The translations under genes and the position numbers were made by a program. A stretch of 64,000 nt of DNA from Chrysopilus asiliformis (Eukaryota; Arthropoda; Insecta; Diptera; Rhagionidae). The notes under the pieces were generated by a model, which did not search any database, was not told the origin of the DNA, and saw nothing but the letters and a program-made list of their open reading frames with translations. Of the stretch, positions 24,379 through 36,532 are shown piece after piece. The DNA lies in assembly GCA_964034945.1 (NCBI GenBank), contig OZ035961.1:10284001-10348000 (forward strand), given 5' to 3'. Numbering within the stretch: the first letter of the stretch is position 1; every line of letters starts with the position of its first letter.

Positions 24379-26026
24379 AAGTATTTCTCAAAATATCGTT
24401 TTCATAAAATCAAAATTCCACGTTCATCTTCAATAAAACTGCGAACTGGTTATCCAGAAAAAATAGGTTAATTCAAGTTTATCGAAAAAATCACTCTATT
24501 GAACAAAATATAGCAATCATTGATGATTGTGTCCTTAATATAGAAACTCCTATATTAAGCAGAATTGCTCAAATGGTGTGACCTGCATCGATAAACGCGA
24601 AAATAAAATTCCAATCCATATTGTCATAATCCATTTAATTCGACGTTTAAATAATAAAAGTATTATATAGCTCAGAAATTACAATCATGCGGACAGTACG
24701 CACTGATGGTTCACCAAATACTTACCTACCCATAGTACACGTCAGTTCATCGATATATACGCTAAGTAATAAAACCGAAAATTACTTCTTCTCTCCATCA
24801 GTATTTGGGATCCGTTCATTCATTCATTCATCTCCATTGATTTTGAAGACCGCCACCACCATCAGGAAAGAGATAAAAGGAATGACATAACGAAAAAAAA
24901 TTATCTTTCCGTTGACAGAGGAATAAATAGGGGAAATGTTGAACTGAAATTTTATGAGTGACAATAAAACTCAATTACTTCCTCAAAAGGGCGCAAGGAT
25001 TTCAGGCTCGATTAATCCCGTAAAACTCGTCTATATACCGCTGTTCGCCAGGATTTTGACGAGCGGCGTTAAAACTCCAGGAGACGACGAACGCGTCTGG
25101 AAGCTCATTAAAATTCAGGAATGACAACGACCCACTACGAAGCTCATTTCACTTTGAATGACTTTCGTGTATCGCATCGTGTGCGTTAAGGGGATGAAGA
25201 GCGATTCCGCCGCACGCCAACCCATTTGGATCAAACCATATCGCAGATAACCTCGTTCGTCTATGAAGGTCGTCCCCACATCCCGAACACCCAACCACTA
25301 TTCCCGGTGCCAACTTGAAGATTCACCGAAAGTTTCACCTCAACTTTGCGCAACATCGAAATGTCTGACAACTTTCAATATACGTCTGCATGTTCAAAAC
25401 CCCTAAAACTCCATCAGCTGCGAAAGAAGCCACTCGGAAGGGTAGATGACGTCCACTGGGGTAGGTACATGTAGCTAGGAAGCTGTAAAAATTTATTTGA
25501 CACAACCTGCGTGTCTGTTCTTCATCACCGCCAGCCTCATCAGACGTATACCAGTTACGTGGCTGTGTGGGGTAGGGGGATGGTTTTCTGTACTTAGGGG
25601 ACACCCGGCGGAATAACAATTTATGAAAGTACCCATTAATGCGTCGTAACAAGGAATCACAATCGAGCAATAAAAACATGTGCACTATACGTTTCCGTCT
25701 AGAGATTTTATTATTGTATGGTAATGCAAATGACTCTCTAGATTATCTCACGTTTTTACCTAAAAGGGCTTATATGAGACTATTTAAACTATTATGACAT
25801 TTTTTCTCGTTTAACGTTATTGTTGGCTTTAATTAGTTGAAATGCTCTACTGTAAATAAACAAGTGAAAAGAAGAGACAATTTTCCATAGCTGTTTTTTA
25901 GAATAAAATGAAAATTTTCATAAGCGTGGAATAAATTAGCTTTAATTAAATAAGCTGAAAATTAAAAAAAAAATCCTTGGTAAATAGCGAATTATTTTGA
26001 CAGACGATTGGCTAAAAAAAAAATCT
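24379..26026. other. No recognised gene; a GC-richer island at 24990-25680
   Basis: A 700-bp stretch is clearly less AT-rich than its surroundings. Its minus strand has a 116-residue frame (25335-25685) with no domain I recognise. It could be a conserved non-coding region, a promoter, or part of an exon of a gene outside reach. Nothing firmer can be said. Confidence 0.35.
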
Positions 26027-26257
26027 TTAACACATTGACTGCCATGGCTATCAGTGAGCCATGGCTATCATTTTTGATAGCCAGTGAAATTGGCACTATG
26101 ATTCATGAACGGCCAAGGCTATCATTTTCGATAGCTGGGTCTACAATCTACATGCATATATACATACATTCATACATACGTACATTCTACATACGTCTAT
26201 ATGTATTGGCATCTCCCTTACATTTTTGCAAAGTTGGTCAGGCAGTCAACGTGTTAA
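26027..26257. mobile_element. piggyBac-type MITE flanked by TTAA
   Basis: A 223-bp element (26031-26253) between two TTAA sites. Ends CACATTGACTGCC and GGCAGTCAACGTG are inverted repeats, with internal inverted copies of GGCTATCATTTTTGATAGCC. A TTAA duplication with CAC.TTGACTGCC-type ends is typical of piggyBac relatives. No transposase remains. Confidence 0.85.
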
Positions 26258-26556
26258 AGCGGATTTCGGTTTTAACAGTGTTGTGTATCCAGACAGCCTC
26301 GTTAAACAAATCCAACAATAAAAATACCTTTTTCCAATGTATATCACTCTTAAATTTACACTAATGATTATTTACTCCATTTTTAGTTTTTTTTAGCAGA
26401 GGATTTTCATAAAATTTTTAGCGATGTTTTTTTGCACACTTTTTAAAGATATTCGACTTTCGAATAACATATCGTTTTTAAAGTTTTTCTGGACTTGTTT
26501 TCTTCTATCAGAGTTTAAAGTTTAAGCTATATTGGAAGAGGAGGTTTGAAATTTTC

Positions 26557-26700
26557 TCCACTGCAACCTTCCCCATAATTTTTTTGTCCACTGCAACCTT
26601 CCCCATAATTTTTTTGTCCACTGCAACCTTCCCCATAATTTTTTTGTCCACTGCAACCTTCCCCATAATTTTTTTGTCCACTGCAACCTTCTCCATAACC
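26557..26700. repeat. 30-bp tandem array, about five copies
   Basis: The unit CCACTGCAACCTTCCCCATAATTTTTTTGT repeats head-to-tail, the middle copies identical; the last copy has CTCCATAACC. The minus-strand frame reads it as a ten-residue repeat (MGKVAVDKKI), a by-product of the unit length being a multiple of three. Confidence 0.95.
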
Positions 26701-29700
26701 GTTAGAGAAAAAATTATAAAAAACTTAATTTTTTTCAAATATCTTGAGAACCGTTAGAGATATAAAAAAATGATATCCTTAAAAATTTGTCATATTGATT
26801 TTTTCCCAAAAGCGCAAATGTTTGGACAAATTTTCAAAATACGGTATTTAAAAAAAAATGTTTGCGAGATACTCGTTATAGTTACGGTTACTGTTCCAAA
26901 TGTTGATAGAAAACTACGATTTATGTAAAACTTATTTACACCAAATTTTAAGTTGCTAGGTCAACCCATTCTCGAAAAGTGGAGATGACTCTCAAAAGTG
27001 GAAATAACCGGTTTTTTGCCGATTGGAGTACATAATTCTTAAAAAATTAAAACTTCACACAGGAAAATTTGGGGCCACGAAAATCCACAACTCTTTCTTA
27101 TTGAGGCAAGTTTTGGACTGCGAAACGGTCACGGACGAAGTTTCTAGCCTACAAATAAAAATACCATTGACTTCAAAGGTAAAAATCAAAAAAAAAAATC
27201 TTAGTCCATGAAATCCATTCACAAATCATGACTAACTGTGCCTAGAATTTGTGCCATATTTAATTAACTACAAAATCACCACGTAAAAAGTCCTTTGAAG
27301 TTCGGATTCACGAGAAGACATAACATTTTTAACAAGAGTACGGGAGAGTGAGTTCATAGACGGAAACTTGAAAAAAGAATTCAGGTAAAGTGGATTTTGT
27401 ACAATCAACCACCTGTCCACAAAAGATGAAGCATCTCCAGACTCTTAGTACCACTAGAAGAGTATTCATTTTACTGTCTATCTGTGGTCCTTACGTGCTA
27501 AAAGTCAAAGAGACAAACAGTCAACAAAAGAACGTTAGAAAGGAAAAACCGTTGACATTTCCCTGTGAAAAAATACCTTTTATATTTAAGGAAAATGAAG
27601 AAGTAGGACCAAAATTCAACTTCGATCTGGCAGGAACGACCAAAAGCTGTCTGTGTCGAGTAGATTTAAGATAAGGTTGCGATAAGTACTTTCTACAGAG
27701 ATGTCCTTTTTAATAAGAAATGATTCTTACCGTTTGACTCGTCTCAACGACACTTCATATAAAACACAACGAATCTTATCCTTAGACAAACCATGCTTTT
27801 GTATCAGCTTTTGACTTTTTTCTCTTTTATGTGCATGATTTATTGTTCATAAAGTGCTCTGAATGGTTTTCCCGTGATTGTATCAAAAGAATAGCAAAGG
27901 TGTTGTAAGATAAGGCTGCTAGATACAGTACCTAATGTTTTTTCTCCGAATACGAATTCGTTCCATTTAGGCAGCATTGTCGAAAGTTAATATTTTACTA
28001 TTTTAGAACATTTTTCATTTCTATCAAAATAATATATCTCTGGAAGTTCGTAATAGAGTAGTTTCATAAATGATTTTTATGTTACAAGATGTTACATTAT
28101 TTACCAATATTATAATATTGTTCATGAAGGTTAAAAGTAAAGAAAGCGAATCACCATAACCACGAGGAATCAATTAAACTTCGTTCCGAAGAAATATTTT
28201 AGAACCCGCTGGTCCTCCGTCAATTGGTGTAAAGATGCCGCCCTCAGGGGCAAAAATCTCAGTATGATATATGCATGGACAATTAGGTACTACATTCTCT
28301 GTATCTCTGTAAGTTTACCTGTGTTTCGCTCAGATATGCCAATGCCAATGGCAATGTTAACAGCTATAAATAAATTACTGACTTACTTTGGTCATAAGAC
28401 GTAAAGTGTCTGTATTTTGCATGTTATTAAATACGCAGACGAAATGAAAGCCATGATGACGATGTTTCTGTCGTTGGTGAAGATATTGAAATTAAAAACT
28501 GATGATTTTCCTTATCATCTATGTAATAATTCTGGCCAAGGTAAATTTTGGCCAAGGTAAATTCTGGCCAAGTAAAAAAGTAAATTCTTGACATGATAAA
28601 ATATTGAGACTCATATGTCAAAACTTATCTGCGGTAATCACGCTTGAGACCATGTATTTCAATACTCGTAATTGATAAAAATATTGATTAGAAGTAACTG
28701 AAAACTGGTTTTTTTTATAGTTATGACATGTAAATGTAACCGGTAAAGTTTTATTACACGCGATTTTAAAATAGATCATGTTGGGAAAGATTTATGTCTT
28801 TGCGATGTTTTTGCCTCACATCTAACATTTTATTTTAAATTAGATATTTATAAAAAAAATTGGGTAGACATAACTAAACATCAAGTTTCGACCTTATTTA
28901 GCATAAAATATGCCATTGTTAACCTTTTAATGCTCGACTTTTCCCATGCAATTGGAATTTTTTTGGGTAAATTTTTCAAAATGTTGAGTAAATTTTTCAA
29001 AATTTTTGCATTATTAGCGAACTTTGTAATGTTATTATATATCCCGAGAATAAGTGGGAAAAAATTTAGAAAAAGCTTTTATTTAAAAGAAATGCTCTAA
29101 AAAGGAAAACATAATTTATGCTTTCAACCTCAAAATGAGATTTTTTCTGGAAAATTTGAGGAGAACGATAATCACGTTATCCTTATAGGATCTTCCCTTA
29201 CCCTTGCAAGGACGAAGTAGTGAAAATAATGTATGCTCATCGGACTTACGAATGAATGCCGAATTTCAAGACAATCGAATGAGTGTAAGTGGGCCAAAAT
29301 TAGATTGCAAGATTTGACCCTGACAGACAAACAGACAGGTACGAAGGCAAGATAAATAAAAGCTTTTAAAAGACATATTCGTATTATGCTTGCAAGAAGA
29401 GGAGCAAGTGACTATAAACTACACTATCCTTCACTCTGCCGGTTTACAAAATTTCATGGAAATCGGTAGAGTCGCTTTCGCGTCTTGCCTGAACAAATAT
29501 TCTGACAAAGACTTTACAATTTTATTTGTATAGAAATAGAGAATTGTGTAATCGCACTATAGAGCATTTAGTATTATTAAAAATTTATTTCGTTTTGGCA
29601 AAATTCACTAAAATAATACAATTTAACAATTTTCCAACTCAAATAAATATACAGCATGGATCCTTTTTATTATTAAGACAATTTCAGATACAAAAAGACA

Positions 29701-30988
29701 CTTATTCAATTAGATTCAGGCCATCAGAAAATATTGACATCGTGTGTATTTCAAAACGTCTAACAGTCAGTGAAGTATCAGAAATTAAATTACATTCCTT
29801 AGCGATATTTGATGATATCGTGTCTAAGTATCAGTGAGGAAACAACGTAAAGGAAATGTACTGAAAGTGAATGTTGTCATTATTTTGTGCTGTGAAATAC
29901 AATAAAATACTATTCAATTCAACTGAAGGCAACCTAATTACCTTCATGAATTACAAATTTGATATAAAAGTCTATTTGATTGATATAATTGAAATTGAAT
30001 ACCAGAAATTTGCAAATAATTTGCTGTACACTCGTGTTTACATGCTGTTTCAATGTACCTACTTTGCTCGCATCTGTAAAAGAGACAAATTAAAATTGAT
30101 TTCTGAGTGAAAAGCATATAATTGACCTTTATGGGGTTTGGGAAATTTTCGATCCTTGTTGATATTGAGTGTGATTTTATGCAGGAAGAATGATTCTCTT
30201 GTTCAGCAAGGACGGTTTATAATAAATTCACAGATGGCCCGCTAAAGAAGTTAACTCACCCCAGCCCATCCTCCTCGATACAGATTCACGTTTCCTTAAG
30301 ATTTGTTTTCCCGGAAAAGCTTGTTCCGCAATATCATGTTTTGACAGATGTGATATATAGGACCAATAACCTTTTCCTTCTTTTCGAAAAATAAGTTGTC
30401 TTTCGCTCGCCATCTTCTAAGTCAACCATGAGATTTTTTTCAAATTTTTTTCGTATTATATCATCATAGATAGATATAGCGTAATTCCATGGCATCGCAT
30501 CACACTCCCATTACAAATGTCTGTGGGTTGATTTACATGCGGGAAGATCATGTGAAATTGTGTGGAAGTTGAATTCAGATAAAGTAACTAGGCGCTTCCT
30601 GCTGTTATCCTGCCTTGCCTAACACAACCATTTTCTTTTACTTCTTGTGACAAAGACTTGGTTCATGATGTGAGTTGTACCTATTTTTACACTTAAAGAA
30701 ATTTCCAAATATTTTAGAGAAAATCATTGTTTTCTTTCGAAATTTTCTTAATTTTTTTTCAATTTTCAGAAATTTTTATTATGATTGGTTCGCAAAATCT
30801 CGCCTGCGGTACAATGTCATTTTATTCAAATGAGTAGGGAGAGTTACCACTTGATGTTAGCGACACCATTAGCATAGACTTCCGCTTTTGATGGGTTGGA
30901 ACGAAAAACCTTACAAATGTTGCTATTTAGCCATGTTTTATAATCTATATTAAACTATAGATGGCGTTGCAGGAAGAAAGCATAAATA
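26701..30988. other. No recognised gene
   Basis: AT-rich intergenic DNA. A dispersed-repeat-like block with 'GACAGACAAACAGACAGG' lies at 29150-29400. Two adjacent plus-strand frames (29526-29837 and 29871-30110) look somewhat protein-like and could be a decayed gene, but I recognise no family. A segment at about 30836-30975 resembles 44512-44665 (TTAGCGACA..ATTAG and AAACCTTACAAATGT blocks), indicating another dispersed repeat. Confidence 0.4.
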
Positions 30989-31537
30989 CCCTATCACACC
31001 TGAGTTAATTTGGTCTTAAAATTGCATAAATGTGAGAAATAGAAAGACTCATCCGTGGAAAAGATATAGGACTATTGGAAAAAAAACCTTTTCTTACACA
31101 ATTGAATTGAAAAGTTACACAGAAAGTAATTTTCAAAAAAATGCATAACCGAATATTCAATTTTTCTATGCGATTGTCCACCCAAAAATGGATATTAGGT
31201 ATTGCCTTAAAACTTGAAAATACGAATTTACAAATGTAAACGAAATCTTTTCGTGCATTGGTCTTAAATTCCAGAAATTGTGTCAATTTTAAGTTCAATT
31301 TTTTCTTCCTAAAGGCACATCACCATTTACAATTTTAAGTTCAATTTCAAGACCATTTAAACTTAGGTGTGCCACAAGCGTCGCAGATCTACTCCGCTTC
31401 ATCAGACGCTCCAAATGGTTCGAGTTATAGGGAAATGGATCGTTAAGATTCGCGTGGTACCACAATGGGTCATTTCTGGCCTAAGTGTGCCTTTTTGGCA
31501 GCCTCTCCAACATAACCTAACCCGAGGTGTGATAGGG
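30989..31537. mobile_element. MITE with CCCTATCACACCT inverted ends
   Basis: The left end CCCTATCACACCTGAGTTA is mirrored by TAACCCGAGGTGTGATAGGG. About 550 bp with no coding capacity. The target duplication is not evident. Confidence 0.65.
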
Positions 31538-31559
31538 CTTTAAGAAAACAAAACTTCTA

Positions 31560-32000
31560 GGCTTTTTATACCTTATATGATGAAACTATAAAAGGGTGTA
31601 ATAGGTTTGCTCTACAATTTGTAACGTATAGAACTAATCATCTGACAAAAAATAAATTTCGCTAGTGTGTTTAGAATATTGAATCGACTTGATTTTTGCA
31701 TGTCTCTCTGTTCGTCCTTGGACACGATAACTTGAGAATGAATGAGGCTAGAGACTTAAAGCTTGGGATCGCCGTTTTTTTTATAAAATAGAAGGTCAAG
31801 TTCGTTAGCGGACAAAATCGGGCCATTCCTTTGCCTCTCTTTTTTGGGGCTGTCCATAAAATACGCTACGCTAACTTTCGCCTTTTCGACACTATAAATT
31901 CTCTCCATGCTTTTTAGTGGTTTTATGAGATTTAATACAACCACAGCCCCCCCCCCCCCCCACCCTTCCAACCATGTTAATTTTCATATGGATACAATCT
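31560..32000 (+). repeat. Diverged family-A copy
   Basis: Starts TATACCTTATATGATGAAAC, followed by TTTGTAACGTATAGAAC and 'TGCATGTCTCTCTGTTCGTCC', the same order as full family-A copies but much diverged. A C run lies near 31947. Confidence 0.5.
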
Positions 32001-32640
32001 AATTCAAACGTTTTTTTTTTTTGAGTGTTTCTAAAAGTCAATTTTTTTTATAAGGACCCAAAATCTGAAAAACAGGAACGAAAAACAAATTCCTAAGTTT
32101 TACGACTCAAGGACGAAGTGAGGATGGAATAACATCTTATCATAAATTTTCTCTTGAATGCTTCTTATGCTATATAGACACACATTGGCCTCTAAAAAGG
32201 TTTTCAACACATTTTCGGGGTCTAATATGCAGATTCATCCACTGAGTGTGAAAAATGTGAACGAAATGGAAGTTGGAAATACACGTTATTTTCCCATTAC
32301 ATACATTTGTCTATTCTCATATATGGCGATGGCGCACTTGCCACTTTTTGAAGGTTACGGAAAAATTGAGAAATTTGGTTCTAAATTGATTTATTTTTCA
32401 AATGAATTGCATTCATATATTTTTATTTTAGAATATATTTGACTGACAAATGTTGTGCTTCCCGTTGGGATATAAAGATATTACATTTTATGAATTCAAT
32501 GCATGTCACGAGCACTTTTTTTGCGACGGAAAATCGTTTCCAAAAATGTTTAAAGACGGTTTTCCCAGTCCAAATTTTTTTTTTTGATTTTTTTTGTACA
32601 TTTTTTCTGCGTGTTTTAAAATTTTTCTCAAGCTGGCATA

Positions 32641-33797
32641 GTTATAACTAGGGCCCGGATTTAAGGCACTTATAAAATGGGAAAAAAGGCAGGCAAAAAG
32701 GCAGTATAAAAGACTGAATAAGCATTAATTTTTCAAAAAAAAAGGCATTTATTTAAACAAAAGGCATTTTCATTGCACGAATATGACATATCATGTATCA
32801 CAAAATTGAACGCAGAACGCTTGCAAAAAATTTCAGATAAATTAAATTCATATAAATAAATTTAAAAAAATATATAAAAAGCTAATAGCCGTATAAAGAG
32901 CCTCACTTCATTTAAGTAATATAAGTGTTCGCTGCTTTTTACCTACAACTTGTTATAGTGACGTTACTTTAGGTGCATTAAGAATCATAATAGGTAATAC
33001 GGATCTAATACTGATTGCAAGAAATAATTAAGTGAACTAATAAAACTTACCTAAAAGTTCTTTTCTAATCCCCGAAATTGTTTCTAAATAGCAGGTTTCC
33101 AATTTTTTCGTAACGTTGATTCATCTGGAATTTTTTCATGGCAATATTTTTGAAAAAAACTCTTTCAAAATATAATTATTCAATTTCCAAAGTGGAATAT
33201 TTGCTTTAACAAATGCCATACATAAATCTCTAAAAAATTATGAGTCGCTTCTTCTGCTGATTGCATTTTTGAATAACCCGACTTTTTTTGAAATTGCTTT
33301 CTGCAATAAATTCTTGTGTATGGCAATTTTTATGTGTTGTGTCACAAAATACTTTTTTGAATGATTCACTACTTTTTCGCACATTTTGCAGAAAAGCAAA
33401 CTCCCGTCTGTCGAGAAACAGTCTTTACCAAATGTATTTACAAGGTTCACGAGTATAAGGCGGTTTTCTCGTGTGATTTTTGGCATTTCTAAGATTTCAA
33501 TTTACTACCAAAACTAAACTGATCGTACATTGGCGCAACTGTCATAAATATAGGCATTGCCAAATCAAAAAAAAAATAATGATAATTTTTATGGGTACTT
33601 AAATTACCCTAAAAGGAATTTATAAATCTTTTTAAGATCGGAATTATTAAAAAAGGCATTAAAAAAAGGCTAAATGGTCGAAAAAGTGGGAAAATAAGCA
33701 AAAATGCCTAAAAGGCAGTTATTATACAAAAATGAACGAAAAAAGCAAAATAGGCAAAATGCCTTTTTGCCTTAAATATCCGGGCCCTGGTTATAAC
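32641..33797. mobile_element. Second hAT derivative with an 8-bp palindromic target site
   Basis: A 1141-bp element (32649-33789) with inverted ends TAGGGCCCGGAT and ATCCGGGCCCTG, flanked by exact 8-bp duplications GTTATAAC (32641-32648, 33790-33797). Both ends hold many AAGGCA/TGCCTT subterminal motifs, as expected for hAT transposase binding. The only coding remnant is a zinc-finger frame (33238-33486). The C-to-T change at the first base of the left end may block further movement. Confidence 0.93.
33238..33486 (-). pseudogene. hAT transposase zinc finger (CGGBP1-like) fragment
   Basis: 82 residues with LLFCKMCEKVVNH, then a basic stretch, then QHIKIAIH: a CxxC...H.....H finger with the spacing and NH..K pattern of hAT transposases from which vertebrate CGGBP1 was domesticated. 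Preceded by 'FSTDGS', also typical of this group. It stops right after the finger; no catalytic domain follows within the element. An N-terminal remnant rather than a working gene. Confidence 0.7.
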
Positions 33798-35982
33798 AAA
33801 CTAGTTTTTTAACTGGAAATTTTTTTTAAATTTTGCTAAACTTTATTTTCACACATTATTATTTTTTTGTAATTTTAAATATTTGGGCGCTAAAACTTTT
33901 TCAAACTGTTTAAAAAGTCCTCATAATTTATGGTAAGATTAAAATAAGGTAAAAACCATACACGTCATAGTAAAATGTCGTTCTACTTTATTTAATAGCG
34001 CCTATAGCACCAATAATTTAATTTATTTCATTTCAATAAATAATTTTCAAAGATTAAAACAATTCATAAAACACGCATTAAAATGCGATTATCTACGAAC
34101 GAACGCAATAAATTTGAACAGACATCAACGCTTTTTATTTAATATTTTTTATTCAGTTAATTTAATAACTGAACGAAACCCGTTGATATTCGCCGATGAA
34201 TGCTTCCGCCAACATTAAATAATTAATTTAAATATTTTTTATATCCAACATAATCATGGCAATAATACTACCAATTTTTATATCGTCCTTTTCAATGTTT
34301 ATTTGCATAATATTGCAATTACTCGAATAATGTAAAAGCGTTTTGTTAAAAAATGAACCAACGACCAACAAATGAGACAAATATTATAATTTCTCGGTAT
34401 CTGTTTTGCAGAAAATAAATCACAGAAGCAGACTAAAAATTAAAATAATGACAAAATCATTTGTAAGGTCGGTTATTTAAAAAAAATTGCTCTTAAAGTA
34501 ATTTTATGGAATTTCTGCGAATTCTAATAAAGTTTTCTGAAATCTTAACTATAAACATGGATTTAAGCTCATTGACCTTAACCCTCATTTGCCGGGGAAT
34601 ACGCTATCATTTTTAGCTTTCCTTATTTCTGTTTATTTTTCTTTTGTTTCATCCCATTTCGAATCTGTTCTGTCCAATGTTTGTACTAATAAAACATATT
34701 TGATATATATCGCCTAGGATACTCTCCGAAATTGGTATAAAGTCATAGGAGGGGTGGAGGGGAGGAGAGGGATAGGAAAGAACCTCTATCTGTCTAACAT
34801 CGTGATGGTGGTCCATAAACCATGTATACAAGAAATGTTTGTTGTATTTTTGTTTTTCCCTTTTTTTGTAACAAAATTTCAGTTTTTTTTACTTCATTTT
34901 TTCTGGTTTTGCTGTCAGGAACATATTACATCCCTTTTTATATCCCTGGCAAAACAACGTCCAGAAATGAAAAGCAATGGCAGCCAGATGAGAAAAGTCA
35001 TGTCCTTCTTCAGATTTTTAGTATAAGGACTCGTGCGAGATTATTTTTGTTGATGTATAAAAAATAAGTAAAGACGATGTCGAGGGATCTTTTGGAAGCG
35101 TCCCTTAAAAATTTGGGAAAAGGACTATTATCGGGACTGACATAGAACTATCGAAACGTATTTGCTCTGCAGATTATAAAAGTATCATGAAAACCATGGG
35201 ATAACTCTATCAGTAAAAGCTTTTTTTTATCCTCAATCCTTGTTTCTTTTTTATGTTCGCATCACTTTGGAAAAGGACTGGAGTTCAATAAATTGGGTTT
35301 TATGAATAGTTGCTGGTTTCAAAAGGACGGATATGTGTGTGTGTGTGTGTGTGTGTGGAAAGATTTTTAATATTTAATAAATACAAAGTTTCTGTTCAAT
35401 TTCACATGAGAGTTCACTTTAATACCTGAAAGGTAAATAATTAATTGAGGATTTACCAAATCCGGAATACTTCCTTTTACTCGTACGCATTGCGGAAAAC
35501 ATTTATTTTATGAAGGCTTTAACATCGAAGTATGAAAGGTAATTTTAAAGTCAATTTTTGGCTGAAAATACTTTTAGAGCATGCGATTTAAATTGACTAC
35601 GACAGCCCGAGAAAATTTTTTTTCATGATATTCCCAATTTCTAACATTAAGGAATTTCTTTGTTTATTTATTTATTGGAAAATATCATTACTTTTTGAAT
35701 TTTTTAATTAAATATTAATGTAAAAATAAAAAAATAAAAAAATAGAAGTATAGCTTTCGATTGTCGCGATGGTCTCTGTTCCCTTGTATTTTACCCGAGA
35801 CGGAACGGATAGGGTATATGCGTTCGTGGTGAGAGTTTGTTCGTCCTTCCTTCATAACTTTTGATCCAATGAACGGATTTAGATTCCGTCTTTTGGATTC
35901 GGTTGGATATTATGAGAGAAAGGTTTTATTACATAAACATTTACATTTCCCCGCTTATTTCAAACCCCCTCTCATTATAAAG
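33798..35982. other. No recognised gene
   Basis: AT-rich intergenic DNA. A (GT)n microsatellite lies at about 35334-35357. Several frames near 34650-35070 lack domains. Nothing else supported. Confidence 0.4.
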
Positions 35983-36532
35983 GGTCTTTCAACAAGTACA
36001 TAACAATTTTGTTTTTTAATAAAAACGCGCCCTAAAACAATTTTTATGATCTGGCAATGCTAAAACGTCAGTCAAGGTTTACATTTTTGTCATGGTGAAG
36101 TTCACGAACGAGCAATGCCACACAGCTGGTCAAACAATTGATCTATTGAAGGAGAAGTTCGGTAATCGTGTAAGCTCGAGAAATGGTCCGGTCGAATGGC
36201 CACCTTGCTCATGCGATTTAACACCGTTGGATTTCTTTTTATGGGGTTATGTTAAGTCGTTGGTTTATGCCAACAAGCCAACAACGTTAGAGGATCTCAG
36301 GAACAATATCGAACGCGAAATTGCCAACGTTCCGGCCGATATGTGTGGAAGAGTGGCGGAAAATTGGCTCCAAAGAATCAATAAGCAAACGTGCTCGCGG
36401 TGGCCACATGAACGACATCGAATTTCATACTTAAATGTAACATGTCCACTACACTTGGAATAAATTTCAGCCCGATATAGCAATTATTCTGTGTTTTATT
36501 TAAATTCAAAATTGTTATGTCCTTGTTGAAGA
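35983..36532 (+). mobile_element. Internally deleted mariner-type element (copy 1)
   Basis: Inverted ends GGGTCTTTCAACAAG.ACATAAC and GTTATGTCCTTGTTGAAGAC enclose about 550 bp with the start and the C-terminus of a transposase joined over a large internal deletion. A full element of this type would be about 1.3 kb or more. Copy 2 at 2404-2900 shares the same ends and the same C-terminal part. Confidence 0.85.
36092..36463 (+). pseudogene. Mariner-type transposase, start fused to C-terminus
   Basis: The 123-residue frame begins MVKFTNEQ (normal N-terminus of this insect family), then jumps to the last catalytic region: EWPPCSCDLTPLDFF, where the third acidic residue of the DDE/D triad lies in the 'SCDLTPLD' segment, followed by GYVKSLVY and the C-terminal tail. 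The helix-turn-helix and the first two catalytic Asp residues are missing, so it is inactive. A usual R in 'PPRSCD' is C here. Confidence 0.85.

Noticed and set aside
25335..25685. 116-residue minus-strand frame in a GC-richer island
   Set aside because: No known domain, no splice or start context, and the opposite strand is equally open. Noted only as an island of unusual composition.
26557..26700. CRISPR-like regular repeat
   Set aside because: Units are contiguous with no spacers, in an animal genome.
26508..26738. Apparent repetitive protein (MGKVAVDKKI)n
   Set aside because: It is the translation of a 30-bp tandem array; no flanking coding sequence.
29526..30110. Two adjacent plus-strand frames (103 and 79 residues)
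   Set aside because: Somewhat protein-like, but the two cannot be joined convincingly and match no family I know. Left as possible decayed gene, not called.
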